Source: RGIG3701 sp030530205
GTDB lineage: Bacteria; Planctomycetota; Planctomycetia; Pirellulales; Thermoguttaceae
DNA length: 64,000 nt
Direction: 5' to 3'
Assembly: GCA_030530205.1 (NCBI GenBank)
Contig: JAUMVK010000013.1
Location: 24,090 to 88,089 of the forward strand
Part shown: positions 18,165-26,193 of the stretch, one piece after another
Position numbering within the stretch: the first letter of the stretch is position 1
How the letters are laid out: each line of letters opens with the position of its first letter
Notes under the pieces: generated by a model
Told to the model about the DNA's origin: nothing
What the model saw: the letters and a program-made list of their open reading frames with translations, nothing else
The model's database searches: none
Program-made: the position numbers and the translations under genes

Positions 18165-18440
18165 AGGCCCCGCGGATTAGGCGGATCGAGGCGGATTTAA
18201 AGGAGTTCTAAAAATCACCCATTCCAAACACCAAACCAGTTGCACTTCAAACCTTTTATTTAAACACGGATTTGCACGGATTTAATGGATTAAAAGGATT
18301 TCATTTTAATGGATTGGGACTCACAAAAAAACACTCGGAAATTCCTTTAAATAATCCGTGGAAATCTTTTTAATCCGTGAAAATCCGTGTTTAAATTGAA
18401 GTTTGAACCAGGCAGCGCTCACACTTGGGAAAAGGGCTTG
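18165..18440. repeat. Nested inverted-repeat element, 3'-truncated copy
   Basis: The left end AGGCCCCGCGGATTAGGCGG matches the ends of the complete copies at 26194-26570 and 56318-56678. Internal arms are ATTTAAACACGGATTT and its complement AAATCCGTGTTTAAAT. It shares further sequence with the 26-kb copy (AACACCAAACCAGTT and TTTGAACCAGGNAGCGCTCACAC). The right-hand outer arm is missing, ending about 34 bases before the cbiQ stop codon. Together with the Sel1 promoter it fills 17995-18473, which holds no gene. Confidence 0.8.
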
Positions 18441-18473
18441 AGCTTTAAGGCCCCATTTCCTTTTAAGCCGTTT

Positions 18474-19205
18474 TTATAAAAACCACCTCACGGCGCCAAA
18501 GGCCAAAAGGAGGACGAAAACCACTAGCCACTCGCGTTTCCGTGTCCGCCGGACCTCGGAAATGACCGTTCGGGCCGAGAAAAGCCGGCACTGCATCGCG
18601 GCGTAAACCCCGTTCCCGCGGCGGACCGTCCGGATGAAAAGCTGACCCGCCAGCTGGCCCCAGTCGCGCACGGGGATCATGCGGCACTCGGGATTTCGGA
18701 GGTGGTACGCGTTCGTGATGTGCAGCGCCTCCTCCATCGCGAGGATCAGGTACCGAAACATGAGCTGGATCTGAAGAATGAGCAGGCACGGAACGTGCAG
18801 GACGGCCAGTGCGCCGGTGATCCCGCTCATGGACGTGGTGAGCGTCAGAAGGAGGACCGCGCCGACCGTCCCGAAGGTTTTAGCCGTCAAAACGCCGAGG
18901 GAAATCGCGGCGCCGGTGGGCGAGTCGAAAAAAAAGTTGGCGGCCCCGGCAAAAAGGACGAACGGAAGCGCGACGCACGCCCGCTTGAGGATGAACCAGG
19001 GGGAAAGCCCTCCCAAAACCGCCAGAACGTACGGAACCAGCGCGAGGATGAACGTCCCGAGCCAGTCGTAACGTTCAAAAGAAACGATCAGGACGAGAAA
19101 CCCGACCAGAAGCACGACTTTCGGAATGGGCGCGAAGTGGCGGAACGGGCCGCGTTCCTCTTCGTTCAGCGCCTGGAGCGTCGAAATGCATTGGTCGAGT
19201 TTCAT
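18474..19205 (-). CDS. cbiQ: ECF metal transporter transmembrane component CbiQ
   Basis: This 243-aa integral membrane protein has about five hydrophobic helices (VVLLVGFLVLIVSF, TFILALVPYVLAVLGG, TFGTVGAVLLLTLTTSMSG, VPCLLILQIQLMFRYLILA, LVVFVLLLAFGAV). Cytoplasmic segments contain AMEEALHITNAYHLR and GVYAAMQCRLF. These correspond to the coupling Ala-Arg-Gly-type regions of CbiQ/EcfT, although the usual ARG triplets are changed here. A GGAAG ribosome-binding site precedes the ATG. It follows cbiM after 47 bases. It would link the CbiM substrate binder to the CbiO ATPase in cobalt or nickel uptake. Confidence 0.88.
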   Translation of the reverse strand: MKLDQCISTLQALNEEERGPFRHFAPIPKVVLLVGFLVLIVSFERYDWLGTFILALVPYVLAVLGGLSPWFILKRACVALPFVLFAGAANFFFDSPTGAAISLGVLTAKTFGTVGAVLLLTLTTSMSGITGALAVLHVPCLLILQIQLMFRYLILAMEEALHITNAYHLRNPECRMIPVRDWGQLAGQLFIRTVRRGNGVYAAMQCRLFSARTVISEVRRTRKREWLVVFVLLLAFGAVRWFL

Positions 19206-19252
19206 AAAATCTTCCGGTCACTGAAAAGGAAAACCCTCAAAAAACGGGAGGC

Positions 19253-20236
19253 CTACTTCGCTTCCGCCGGCTTCTTTTTCCGGTAAAAAAGCATCCCGCC
19301 AACGATCAGGATCAGCACGCCGACGATCCCGGAAACGACGGTCCCGTACCACGCGCCGTCCGTTCCGGGAATCTCGTAATCGGGGAGGAACGAGCAGCGC
19401 TCCGTGATCGTTTCGGATAGCTGATGAAGCGGACTCGCGGGAGCGTCCAGCTCGGTGGTTTGGGCCACTTTTTCCATCGACCATTCCAGCCCGTCCGGGG
19501 CTCCGGAGGCGAGAAGCGAAATTCCGCCGCCGATGACCAGCGCCGCCAGGGCGAAGACCCAGCAAAGGTTCCGGAAGGAGAAACCGGGCGATTCCAGCTT
19601 GGATTCCTGGAAGTCCGGGAGATTCTTCCGCACGAACTCGAGGACCACCATCGTGGCGAGACCTTCGCCGAAACCGATCGCGACATGGATCGGGATCATG
19701 GCCGCCGCAAAGACTTTGAACGGAAGTTCCGTCACGCCGGAAACGAGCGTCATGATCGTGACGCTCAGCGCGCCCAGCGTCATGGAAACGATACACGACA
19801 CGATCGAGGCCAGCGCCAGACGGAACGGCGAGCCGGATTTGCCCAGGATCGGTTTGAAAACGTACGGGTACGCGAGGAAGCAGCCGAAGAACCCCATGTT
19901 AAAGAGGTTCCCTCCGTAGGCCAATATTCCTCCGTCGGCGAAAAAGAGCGCCTGGATCAAAATGACGCTCGCCATCACGATGAAGGCCGGGCAGGACCCG
20001 AGCAGCGCGGAAAGCAGCACCGCGCCCGCGATGTGCCCGCTGGAACCGGTTCCGGGAATCGCAAAATTGATCATCTGCATCGCGAAAACGAACGCGCCGG
20101 TCACGCCCATCAGCGGGATACGGCTTTCGTCGAAGTTCTGGCGGATTTTATGAACGGAGTAACCGATCAAACCCGCGGAAATGGCCCACATCGCGCCACC
20201 CACGGCGGGAGAAAGGAGAGCGTCTGCCATGTGCAT
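19253..20236 (-). CDS. cbiM: Cobalt/nickel transporter substrate-binding component CbiM with PDGLE/CbiN-like tail
   Basis: This 327-aa protein begins MHMADALLSPAVGGAMW, which fits the CbiM/NikM N-terminus where the second-position His contributes to metal binding. Membrane segments include VTGAFVFAMQMINFAI, AGAVLLSALLGSCPAF and MVVLEF. The His-containing GTGSSGHIAGA motif is typical of the family. After residue about 240 comes a PDGLEWSMEKVAQ segment and a final helix (VVSGIVGVLILIVGGML), so the CbiN-like partner is fused to the C-terminus as in NikMN-type systems. It heads the cbiM-cbiQ operon and is preceded by a strong promoter with a paired direct repeat. Confidence 0.92.
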   Translation of the reverse strand: MHMADALLSPAVGGAMWAISAGLIGYSVHKIRQNFDESRIPLMGVTGAFVFAMQMINFAIPGTGSSGHIAGAVLLSALLGSCPAFIVMASVILIQALFFADGGILAYGGNLFNMGFFGCFLAYPYVFKPILGKSGSPFRLALASIVSCIVSMTLGALSVTIMTLVSGVTELPFKVFAAAMIPIHVAIGFGEGLATMVVLEFVRKNLPDFQESKLESPGFSFRNLCWVFALAALVIGGGISLLASGAPDGLEWSMEKVAQTTELDAPASPLHQLSETITERCSFLPDYEIPGTDGAWYGTVVSGIVGVLILIVGGMLFYRKKKPAEAK

Positions 20237-20266
20237 GGTTGGAGTCCTTTTAAAAAAACAATGGGG

Positions 20267-20311
20267 TTTAAATAAAATACTACTTTTATTATAGCCTCTT
20301 TAAATAAAATA
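20267..20311. promoter_or_regulatory. Paired 13-base direct repeat spanning the cbiM promoter
   Basis: TTTAAATAAAATA occurs at 20267-20279 and again at 20299-20311 in the same orientation, 32 bases apart (three helical turns). One copy lies in the -35/-10 spacer and the other just past the start of transcription. This placement suggests a cooperatively bound regulator, perhaps metal-responsive. Confidence 0.62.
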
Positions 20312-20316
20312 GGCAA
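20288..20316 (-). promoter_or_regulatory. Sigma70 promoter of cbiM-cbiQ
   Basis: On the minus strand, TTGCCT (20311-20316) and a perfect TATAAT (20288-20293) are separated by 17 bases. The start of transcription is predicted near 20281, leaving a 45-base leader. That is too short for a cobalamin riboswitch. Confidence 0.75.
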
Positions 20317-20449
20317 GGAGTCGAGGAATTTTTTTTCTGATTTTTTGAAAATTTTCCGTGCCCGGGACTAGACAAAAGGGCGGATTTCGGGAATAATGAA
20401 ATTTCAATTAAAAGACGTGAACACGTGAAAGGTGGCGTCTTTTTCAAAT

Positions 20450-20528
20450 CTCACGCGGAGATGCGGAGGCGCGGAGGATTAGAGACCGGCTCAACAAAAA
20501 ACTCCGCGGCTCCGCATCTCCGCGTGAG
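20450..20528. repeat. 27-bp near-perfect inverted repeat (CTCCGCG type)
   Basis: Arms at 20450-20476 and 20502-20528 match at 26 of 27 positions; the arm contains CACGCGGAGATGCGGAGG. The loop is 25 bases. It stands between the divergent cbiM and DpnI-like genes. No gene is seen in 20317-20635. Similar arms of this type are scattered in many environmental bacterial genomes, with unknown function. Confidence 0.75.
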
Positions 20529-20621
20529 GTAAAAAGTGGTTCATCCGAGACGCGCGTTCCGTCCCCTTACCGGGTTGCGCCTGATCTTTTTATTCGTGAA
20601 AATCCGTTTTCCTTCGCGGAC

Positions 20622-20634
20622 TTGATTAAATCAA
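20622..20634. promoter_or_regulatory. Short palindrome before the DpnI-like start codon
   Basis: TTGATTAAATCAA is a perfect 6-bp inverted repeat around one A and ends one base before the ATG. No ribosome-binding site is visible, so a repressor site or a leaderless start are both possible. Confidence 0.4.
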
Positions 20635-20635
20635 A

Positions 20636-21418
20636 ATGATTAACGTAAGCCTGAATTTCGATCAATCAACCGGTTACCACAGTCTTTCGCAGTGCGCCAG
20701 AGTCGTTACGGAAGGTTGGGTCGAACGAAACATTTACTGCCCTCGCTGCGGGAATGATCGTATTCAGCATTTTCCGAACAATAGTCCGGTCGCGGATTTT
20801 TTTTGTCCTTCCTGCCGTAATCAGTACGAATTAAAAAGCAAAAAAGGGAATTTTGGAAGTAAAATCACGGATGGGGCCTACCATACCATGATCGAACGGA
20901 TCACGAGCAATTCCAACCCCGATTTTTTCTTCATGAGTTACTCGGCTGATACTCAAAACGTCCAGAATTTGATCGTGGTCCCCAAATACTTCTTTGTTCC
21001 GGGCATCATTGAAAAAAGGGCGCCTCTGGCAGAGACCGCAAGACGCGCCAATTGGGTCGGCTGCAACATTCTGTTTACCGAGATTCCCAGGCAAGGCCGC
21101 ATTTTTATCATTTGCAATGGGGTCCCGCGGGAAAAAGAGTCGGTGGTGGCTCAACTGAATCAGGTGAAAGCGCTGGAAACGGCCGATTTGTCTTCGCGCG
21201 GCTGGCTTTTGGACGTTTTATCTTGTGTGAATGCGATTCCAGAAACCAATTTTTCTCTTGATGAGATTTACAGATTTGAGGAAGCCCTGAAGCTCAAGCA
21301 CCCGGAGAATCATCATATACGCGCTAAAATTCGCCAGCAGCTTCAGGTTCTGAGAGATAAAGGTTTTTTGGAATTTACGTCCCGCGGGCGTTACAGAAAA
21401 AAGGAACAGGAAACCTGA
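20636..21418 (+). CDS. dpnI: DpnI-family methyl-directed restriction endonuclease
   Basis: This 260-aa protein matches Streptococcus pneumoniae DpnI (254 aa) over its whole length as recalled: TEGWVERNIYCPRCGN, NNSPVADFFCPSC, YELKSKKGNFGS, TARRANWVGCNI, SSRGW and a final KIRQQLQVLRDKGFLEF. DpnI cleaves GATC only when adenine is N6-methylated. Catalytic PD-(D/E)XK residues are Asp54, Glu65 and Lys67. Four cysteines (35, 38, 57, 60) form the zinc site. The C-terminal winged helix that also reads the methylated site is present. No methyltransferase adjoins it, as expected for an enzyme that attacks methylated DNA. The host should lack Dam-type methylation. It is the only plus-strand gene between long minus-strand runs, which fits horizontal acquisition. 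Confidence 0.95.
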   Translation: MINVSLNFDQSTGYHSLSQCARVVTEGWVERNIYCPRCGNDRIQHFPNNSPVADFFCPSCRNQYELKSKKGNFGSKITDGAYHTMIERITSNSNPDFFFMSYSADTQNVQNLIVVPKYFFVPGIIEKRAPLAETARRANWVGCNILFTEIPRQGRIFIICNGVPREKESVVAQLNQVKALETADLSSRGWLLDVLSCVNAIPETNFSLDEIYRFEEALKLKHPENHHIRAKIRQQLQVLRDKGFLEFTSRGRYRKKEQET

Positions 21419-21448
21419 AATTGATTTCCTGTCCCTGATTTTGAATTT

Positions 21449-22525
21449 CTAATGTAATCTCAAGTGCTGGATCGCCTTTTCGGTCAGCATTCTTCCGCGG
21501 GGGGAGCGGACGATCAGTTCGCTGCGCAGGAGGAACGGCTCCACCTCGTCCACCAGCGTGTCCGGCGCGACGTTCATCGTGTGGGCGACCGCCTCCACGC
21601 CGACCGGGCCGCCGTTGAAAACGCGAAGGATCACTTCCAGGTATTTGCGGTCCTGACGGTCCAGGCCCAAAACGTCGATCTCCTGCATCTGCATCGCACG
21701 GCAGGCGACGTCGAGCGTGACTTTCCCGTCCGCCCGGCTGACGGCATAGTCACGGACCCAGCGGAGCCGATTGTTCGCGATTCGCGGGGTCCCGCGGCTT
21801 CGGCGGGCGATCTCCGCGGCAGCGTCCGGCGAAATGTCCACGCGCAGCTTGGCCGCGTTCCGCTCGATGATCAGCGCCAGATCGGATTCCGGGTAAAAAT
21901 CCAGATGCTCGCGCATCGTGAACCGGTCACGAAGCGGCGCGGAGAGCAGGCCCGCCCGGGTCGTGGCGCCGATGATCGTGAACGGGCGGAGCTGCATGTT
22001 GATCGTCCGTGCGCCGCTCCCTTCGCCGATGACCAGATCGATCCGGAAGTCTTCCATCGCAGGGTAAAGAAATTCCTCGACCGCCTTCTGCATTCGGTGG
22101 ATCTCGTCGATGAACAGGACCGAGCGTTCCTCCGCGTTCGTCAAATACGGGATCAAGTCTTTCGGGGCCTTGAGCGTCGCGCCGCTGGCGATCTGGCACG
22201 AAACGCCCAACTCGTGCGGGATGCACGTCGAAAACGTCGTTTTGCCGAGACCCGGAGGACCGTCGAAAAGAATATGACCAAGCGGCTCACGGCGTTTTTT
22301 CGTCGCGTCGATGGCGATCAGGATCCGCTCGTAAACGTCACGCTGGCCGATCATTTCGTGGATACGAGTCGGACGCAGCGCACCATCATCGTCGGCGATC
22401 CCGTCCGCAGGAATGGTCAGCCGCGTCGGTATATCGTCTTCCGAAAAACTGGCCCCCGGATCGAAACTGGACCGGGAATCAAAATCGTCGTCCGACTGAG
22501 ACGATAAAAGCGTGTGGCGTGGCAT
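21449..22525 (-). CDS. ruvB: Holliday junction branch-migration helicase RuvB
   Basis: This 358-aa AAA+ motor drives branch migration with RuvA at Holliday junctions. Walker A is GPPGLGKTT (89-97), Walker B and sensor are VLFIDEIHRM and GATTRAGLLSAPLRDRF, and the C-terminal winged helix contains GPVGVEAVAHTMN and RGRMLTEKA. The hallmark RGTPRIANNRLRWVRDYA is intact. The N-terminal 45 residues are an acidic extension (SQSDDDFDSRSSFD) compared with the usual start, and translation could begin further in. ruvA and ruvC are not adjacent. A good promoter lies at 22603-22630. Confidence 0.95.
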   Translation of the reverse strand: MPRHTLLSSQSDDDFDSRSSFDPGASFSEDDIPTRLTIPADGIADDDGALRPTRIHEMIGQRDVYERILIAIDATKKRREPLGHILFDGPPGLGKTTFSTCIPHELGVSCQIASGATLKAPKDLIPYLTNAEERSVLFIDEIHRMQKAVEEFLYPAMEDFRIDLVIGEGSGARTINMQLRPFTIIGATTRAGLLSAPLRDRFTMREHLDFYPESDLALIIERNAAKLRVDISPDAAAEIARRSRGTPRIANNRLRWVRDYAVSRADGKVTLDVACRAMQMQEIDVLGLDRQDRKYLEVILRVFNGGPVGVEAVAHTMNVAPDTLVDEVEPFLLRSELIVRSPRGRMLTEKAIQHLRLH

Positions 22526-22602
22526 CGTATTTAATTATGAATTATGAATGATGAATTATGAATTGATTTTTTATTTTTTGGGCGTAAAATGAGCCAAATC
22601 TA

Positions 22603-22630
22603 ATTATAGCAGATTTTTATTTTTTGTAAA
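22603..22630 (-). promoter_or_regulatory. Sigma70 promoter of ruvB with extended -10
   Basis: On the minus strand, TTTACA (22625-22630) and TATAAT (22603-22608) are 16 bases apart and the -10 is preceded by TGC. The leader of about 70 bases contains repeated AATTATGAATTATGAAT-type sequence (22533-22565). Confidence 0.72.
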
Positions 22631-22648
22631 GAGCCGGGGAAAATTTAC

Positions 22649-22790
22649 GGGGACGACGCTTCCAGCGTCGTTTAAAGGCCCCCTCCTTGAGGGGGCGGAC
22701 TCGCGGAGCGAGACTGGGGGAGTTCCGTGACCGCACGGCTTGACTCCCCCCGGCACTTCGTGCCACCCCCCTCGGTGAGGAGGGCTTTTA
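22649..22790. repeat. Composite stem-loop element (copy 2)
   Basis: It begins with the palindrome GGGGACGACGCTTCCAGCGT (22649-22671), then TTTAAAGGCCCCCTCC. A long hairpin follows whose arms are CCCTCCTTGAGGGGG and CCCCCTCGGTGAGGAGGG, with a small GGCACTTCGTGCC hairpin inside. No right-hand palindrome is present. Its end overlaps the stop codon of the beta-helix protein gene. Confidence 0.75.
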
Positions 22791-25700
22791 AAACGGCCCG
22801 GAAGCCCACGTGACGCTCGGGACCTTGAACTGGAACTGGTTCCGCTTCGAGACGTAGATCCAGCACTCGATCCGGTTTTCTCCCTCATTCAGTTCCGCGA
22901 AACCCCACTGGCCGCGCTGCTGGTTGGTCCCGATCAGCCGGCCGTTCACGAAAACCAGCGCGCCTTGCGCCCAGTTTTTCAGGCCGATCCGGGCCGGGTT
23001 TTTCGCGGTGATCGTCGTGACGGCGTACACGACCTGACCGTCCGCGGCGGCCTGCGCGGTCGGGTCGGCCTCGGACGGGATGAGCGTCAGTTTTTTGTCC
23101 TGCGCGGTCTGCTCCGTCAGCTGGTCCGCCGGGACTTTCGGGAGATTTTCGTATTTCACGTAGCCGATCCCCGCCGGGTGCTTCGTCGGGTTGGGGTTTT
23201 CCATCGGCGCGGAAACGAGCCAATCCTTCGGCGTGGCCTCGGCCCACGGGTTGATCGCGCGGGTCGTGAATTCCAGCGTCCAGCTTCCGTCCGCGGCCGT
23301 GAGCGTGCACGTGATCGGGATCGGGACGAGCGCTCCAAAACCCTCCGGCTTCGTGATCTTCATGTTTTCGGCCACGGCTTTTCCCGGCTCCAGCCTGAAC
23401 TCGGGAAGCTCGAACGTCCACCCCTCGAGCGGAAAGTCTTCCGGCTTCACGCGCATTTGAAGCGTCGCGGCAACGAGTGGGTTCCGGACCTGAATGTAGA
23501 GCGGATTCGTGCCCGCCTCGCCGTTCTGGAGGACGTGCCACGTGGTCTGCCAGTTCGGAAAATCGAGTTTCACGCCGGTCAAAAGCTCCGCCTCAAGGGG
23601 AGTCACCACGCGTTTTTCTTTGGCGCAGAGGGCTGCGAATTCCCGGATGACCCGGGCGCGCAGCGAGTCGAGCGAGTCCGGGGAAATCGTCTCGGGAAGC
23701 ATCTCGGAAATCGTCTCGGGGAGCGTTCCGTCGGGTCGCTCCGAAACCGCCAGCACGTTCGCGCGGAAGATTTCGACCGGGTCCGAAACGACCGACTCGG
23801 GTGCAAAATCGTACGGGCGCTGCACTTCATCCATTTCGTTTTCACGCAGGAAGATCCCGCGCGCCGCCGGGTCCACCGTGATCCCGATCGGGGAGTTAAT
23901 GATGGAATTATTCTCGATGATCGCCTCGCAGACCGGCCCCATGACGTTCAGCTTCGTATTGTGTATGAGGCAATTTCTGCGCACGACGCAGCCGCGCAGC
24001 ATCGGGTACTGGTACGATTTCGCGCCGTTGCCGTAGCTCAAAACGCCGAACTGGGCGTTCGTGGCGGGGACTTCATTCCTCGGGCCTCGGAACACGCCGG
24101 AGCCATTAATTTGGTTTTCGAGGTACTGGTTGAACCAGCTCGGTTCCCCGCTCATCGAGTCGGCGTTGATCCCGCCCGTTCTGGTGGAATGGTTTTCCTG
24201 AATGACCGATTCCAGCAGCGAGCCGTAGCACTGGAACGCGACGGTGGAGTCGTTGAACTTGTTCTCGCGGCAGATGAAATGACGGCGGAACGACGCGATG
24301 ACCACGACCGTTTCCTCGTCGGGAAGGATCTCCCACGGGCGATCGACTTCCACGTGGATCGTGCCGTCTTCAAGCGTTTTGATCTCGCGGATGCGGCGCA
24401 TCTGGCCGGCTCCCGTTCCGGCGGCGAGCTGGACCATTCCATTGAGCTGCGGCTCATTTTCCGGTTTGTACCACGTGGAAATGCCGCGGTCCAGGACCTT
24501 TTCGCCCTGAAGCGTCCCGCCGCCGCGCTCGGCCTGGATCTCTTTCAGGAGGTTGAACCCGGTCGGCGTGATGGACTCCACGCGGTCGATGTAGCCGTGG
24601 ATCCGCAGGTCGCCTGTGATGGTCTCCCGATTGTTTCCGTCGAAATTCTGCTCGTGGACGTTCTTCTGCCAGAGAATATTTTCCGAGCCTTCGGGCAGAC
24701 CGTAAAAGGACGTGCAGTTCGCGCCGCCGAGATGGTTTTCGGCGAAGATGATCTGCTGGCCGCCGAAGCCGTTCCAGCCCACGATGTTTCCGCGTGAGAA
24801 CCGGTTTTCGGTGAAGGAACTCCAGCGGCATTTGATCTCGAACACGCCGCCGGCCTGGCAGTAAACGTCATTTCGCCAGACCTGAACGTTCTCGCCGCAA
24901 AGCCGCAGGGCGCGGGCGTAATGGATCGGGTTCAAACGTCGTACCGTTTCATCCATCGCCGCGTTCGCGTACTCGGAGTAGATCATTCGGAGCGTTACGT
25001 TCCGGATCCGGACGTTTTTCTGCGGCTCGATTTTCTGCCCGGCTTCCTGAGCGGCTTTTTGTTCCGGGGTGAGCTGGTTTGAAATTCCGTCGCGGTGATT
25101 CCCACACGTGAGCGTGATGCTTTCTACCGCGAAATCGTGCGTTCCGTGGACGAGGCATTCCAGCGGCTCCGACCGGTCCGGCCAGTAAATCTGGGCGCCG
25201 CAGAGATTCCCAGACTCCCACGGGTCCCACAAGCTTAGAATGTCGGCTTCCCCCACGAGCGCGGAGTGCGGCGGGAGTTCCAGCGTTTCGTTCATCTGGA
25301 ACCGGCCCGACGGAATGAGGAGCGTTCCGCCGCCGTTCGACCGTAAAGCCTCGACCGCCGCCAGAAACGCGGGCGTATCGTCGATCCCATCGTTCGGGAT
25401 CGCGCCGAAATCGGTCAGGCGGAAGGTTCCGTCGTGGATGAAATTCTGCTCTTTTTCGCTTCGGATCGCGATCGTTCCGACCGGTCGGCCGCCCACCAAA
25501 ACCGTGTAGTCGCCGCTTTGTTTCACGTCTGAGAGCGGGATCCCCTTTGAAGGAGAGGTTTCAGGAAGCTTGATTTCAGGGGCTTTTGGGTCGGATGCGA
25601 GGCGCAGTTGGACGTTTACCAACCTCAATGAATCGTCAGGGCTGACGAGCCGAATCCAGCCGGTCTTAGCCGTGGCGGTGCGACCCTGGTCCCCCTGGAT

Positions 25701-26024
25701 CCACCAGATTTGCAGCTGGTTCACCTCGAGCGGCTTCGTTTCCCCTTCCGGCGTGCGGATGGAGACCAGGGCCTCCCCGTCGCCGATCTCTTCGGGCCAT
25801 GGGAACATGACGCACGTCTCGCTTGCGTACACGGGTTTAACTTCGCAGGTTTCTCCGAAGGGGGTGGACTCTACGACCGCGACGGCGTCGGAGGTGAAAT
25901 TCCCGCCGTAAACCAGGGCGGTTTCTCCAAAGGAGACCGGCGAGGATGCCCAGAAGGCCGCGGGCTGGGCGGAACAGACGGCAGCGAAACAAAACACGAA
26001 AGCGAAGAAAATGGAGGATTTCAT
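22788..26024 (-). CDS. Secreted right-handed beta-helix (pectate-lyase-like) protein
   Basis: This 1,078-aa protein starts with a signal peptide (MKSSIFFAFVFCFAAVCSAQ). After an N-terminal sandwich region it has the Pectate_lyase_3 entry motif LTDFGAIPNDGIDDTPAFLA near residues 200-220. A long series of beta-helix rungs follows (VRIRNVTLRMIY, VQVWRNDVYCQAGGVFEIK, ENRFSRGNIVGWNGF, NCLIHNTKLNVMGPVCEAII, ENNSIINSPIGI). The C-terminal third is beta-sandwich-like and ends with a galactose-binding-like module (LVFVNGRLIGTNQQRGQWGF ... IECWIYVSKRNQF). Such proteins bind or cleave polysaccharides outside the cell, but the active site and substrate cannot be assigned. A TATAAT at 26078-26083 with a weak -35 may be its promoter. 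Confidence 0.82.
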   Translation of the reverse strand: MKSSIFFAFVFCFAAVCSAQPAAFWASSPVSFGETALVYGGNFTSDAVAVVESTPFGETCEVKPVYASETCVMFPWPEEIGDGEALVSIRTPEGETKPLEVNQLQIWWIQGDQGRTATAKTGWIRLVSPDDSLRLVNVQLRLASDPKAPEIKLPETSPSKGIPLSDVKQSGDYTVLVGGRPVGTIAIRSEKEQNFIHDGTFRLTDFGAIPNDGIDDTPAFLAAVEALRSNGGGTLLIPSGRFQMNETLELPPHSALVGEADILSLWDPWESGNLCGAQIYWPDRSEPLECLVHGTHDFAVESITLTCGNHRDGISNQLTPEQKAAQEAGQKIEPQKNVRIRNVTLRMIYSEYANAAMDETVRRLNPIHYARALRLCGENVQVWRNDVYCQAGGVFEIKCRWSSFTENRFSRGNIVGWNGFGGQQIIFAENHLGGANCTSFYGLPEGSENILWQKNVHEQNFDGNNRETITGDLRIHGYIDRVESITPTGFNLLKEIQAERGGGTLQGEKVLDRGISTWYKPENEPQLNGMVQLAAGTGAGQMRRIREIKTLEDGTIHVEVDRPWEILPDEETVVVIASFRRHFICRENKFNDSTVAFQCYGSLLESVIQENHSTRTGGINADSMSGEPSWFNQYLENQINGSGVFRGPRNEVPATNAQFGVLSYGNGAKSYQYPMLRGCVVRRNCLIHNTKLNVMGPVCEAIIENNSIINSPIGITVDPAARGIFLRENEMDEVQRPYDFAPESVVSDPVEIFRANVLAVSERPDGTLPETISEMLPETISPDSLDSLRARVIREFAALCAKEKRVVTPLEAELLTGVKLDFPNWQTTWHVLQNGEAGTNPLYIQVRNPLVAATLQMRVKPEDFPLEGWTFELPEFRLEPGKAVAENMKITKPEGFGALVPIPITCTLTAADGSWTLEFTTRAINPWAEATPKDWLVSAPMENPNPTKHPAGIGYVKYENLPKVPADQLTEQTAQDKKLTLIPSEADPTAQAAADGQVVYAVTTITAKNPARIGLKNWAQGALVFVNGRLIGTNQQRGQWGFAELNEGENRIECWIYVSKRNQFQFKVPSVTWASGPF

Positions 26025-26077
26025 GATTGGAAAGGGGAAAAAGGGGGAAATTGAGAAAAAGAAACATTAATGATTCT

Positions 26078-26101
26078 ATTATAAAAGATCAAAAAGTTTT
26101 T
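26078..26101 (-). promoter_or_regulatory. Possible promoter of the beta-helix protein gene
   Basis: A perfect TATAAT on the minus strand (26078-26083) lies 54 bases before the start codon. The best -35 about 16 bases upstream, TTTCAA, matches only three consensus positions, so the assignment is tentative. Confidence 0.45.
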
Positions 26102-26193
26102 GAAAGAGGGGGGCCCGAGCCAACTCACGAATTGAGAGAAAAAGGGTCCAACTCAAGGTTCACGTCCAGCTCACTGCACTCTCCAGCGATTAT

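Noticed and set aside
20237..20280. A cobalamin riboswitch before cbiM
   Set aside because: The leader between promoter and start codon is about 45 bases, far too short for that RNA, and none of its conserved boxes are visible.
22965..24797. A 610-codon plus-strand frame opposite the beta-helix protein
   Set aside because: Antisense to a gene with signal peptide and family motifs. Its composition is typical of an antisense frame.
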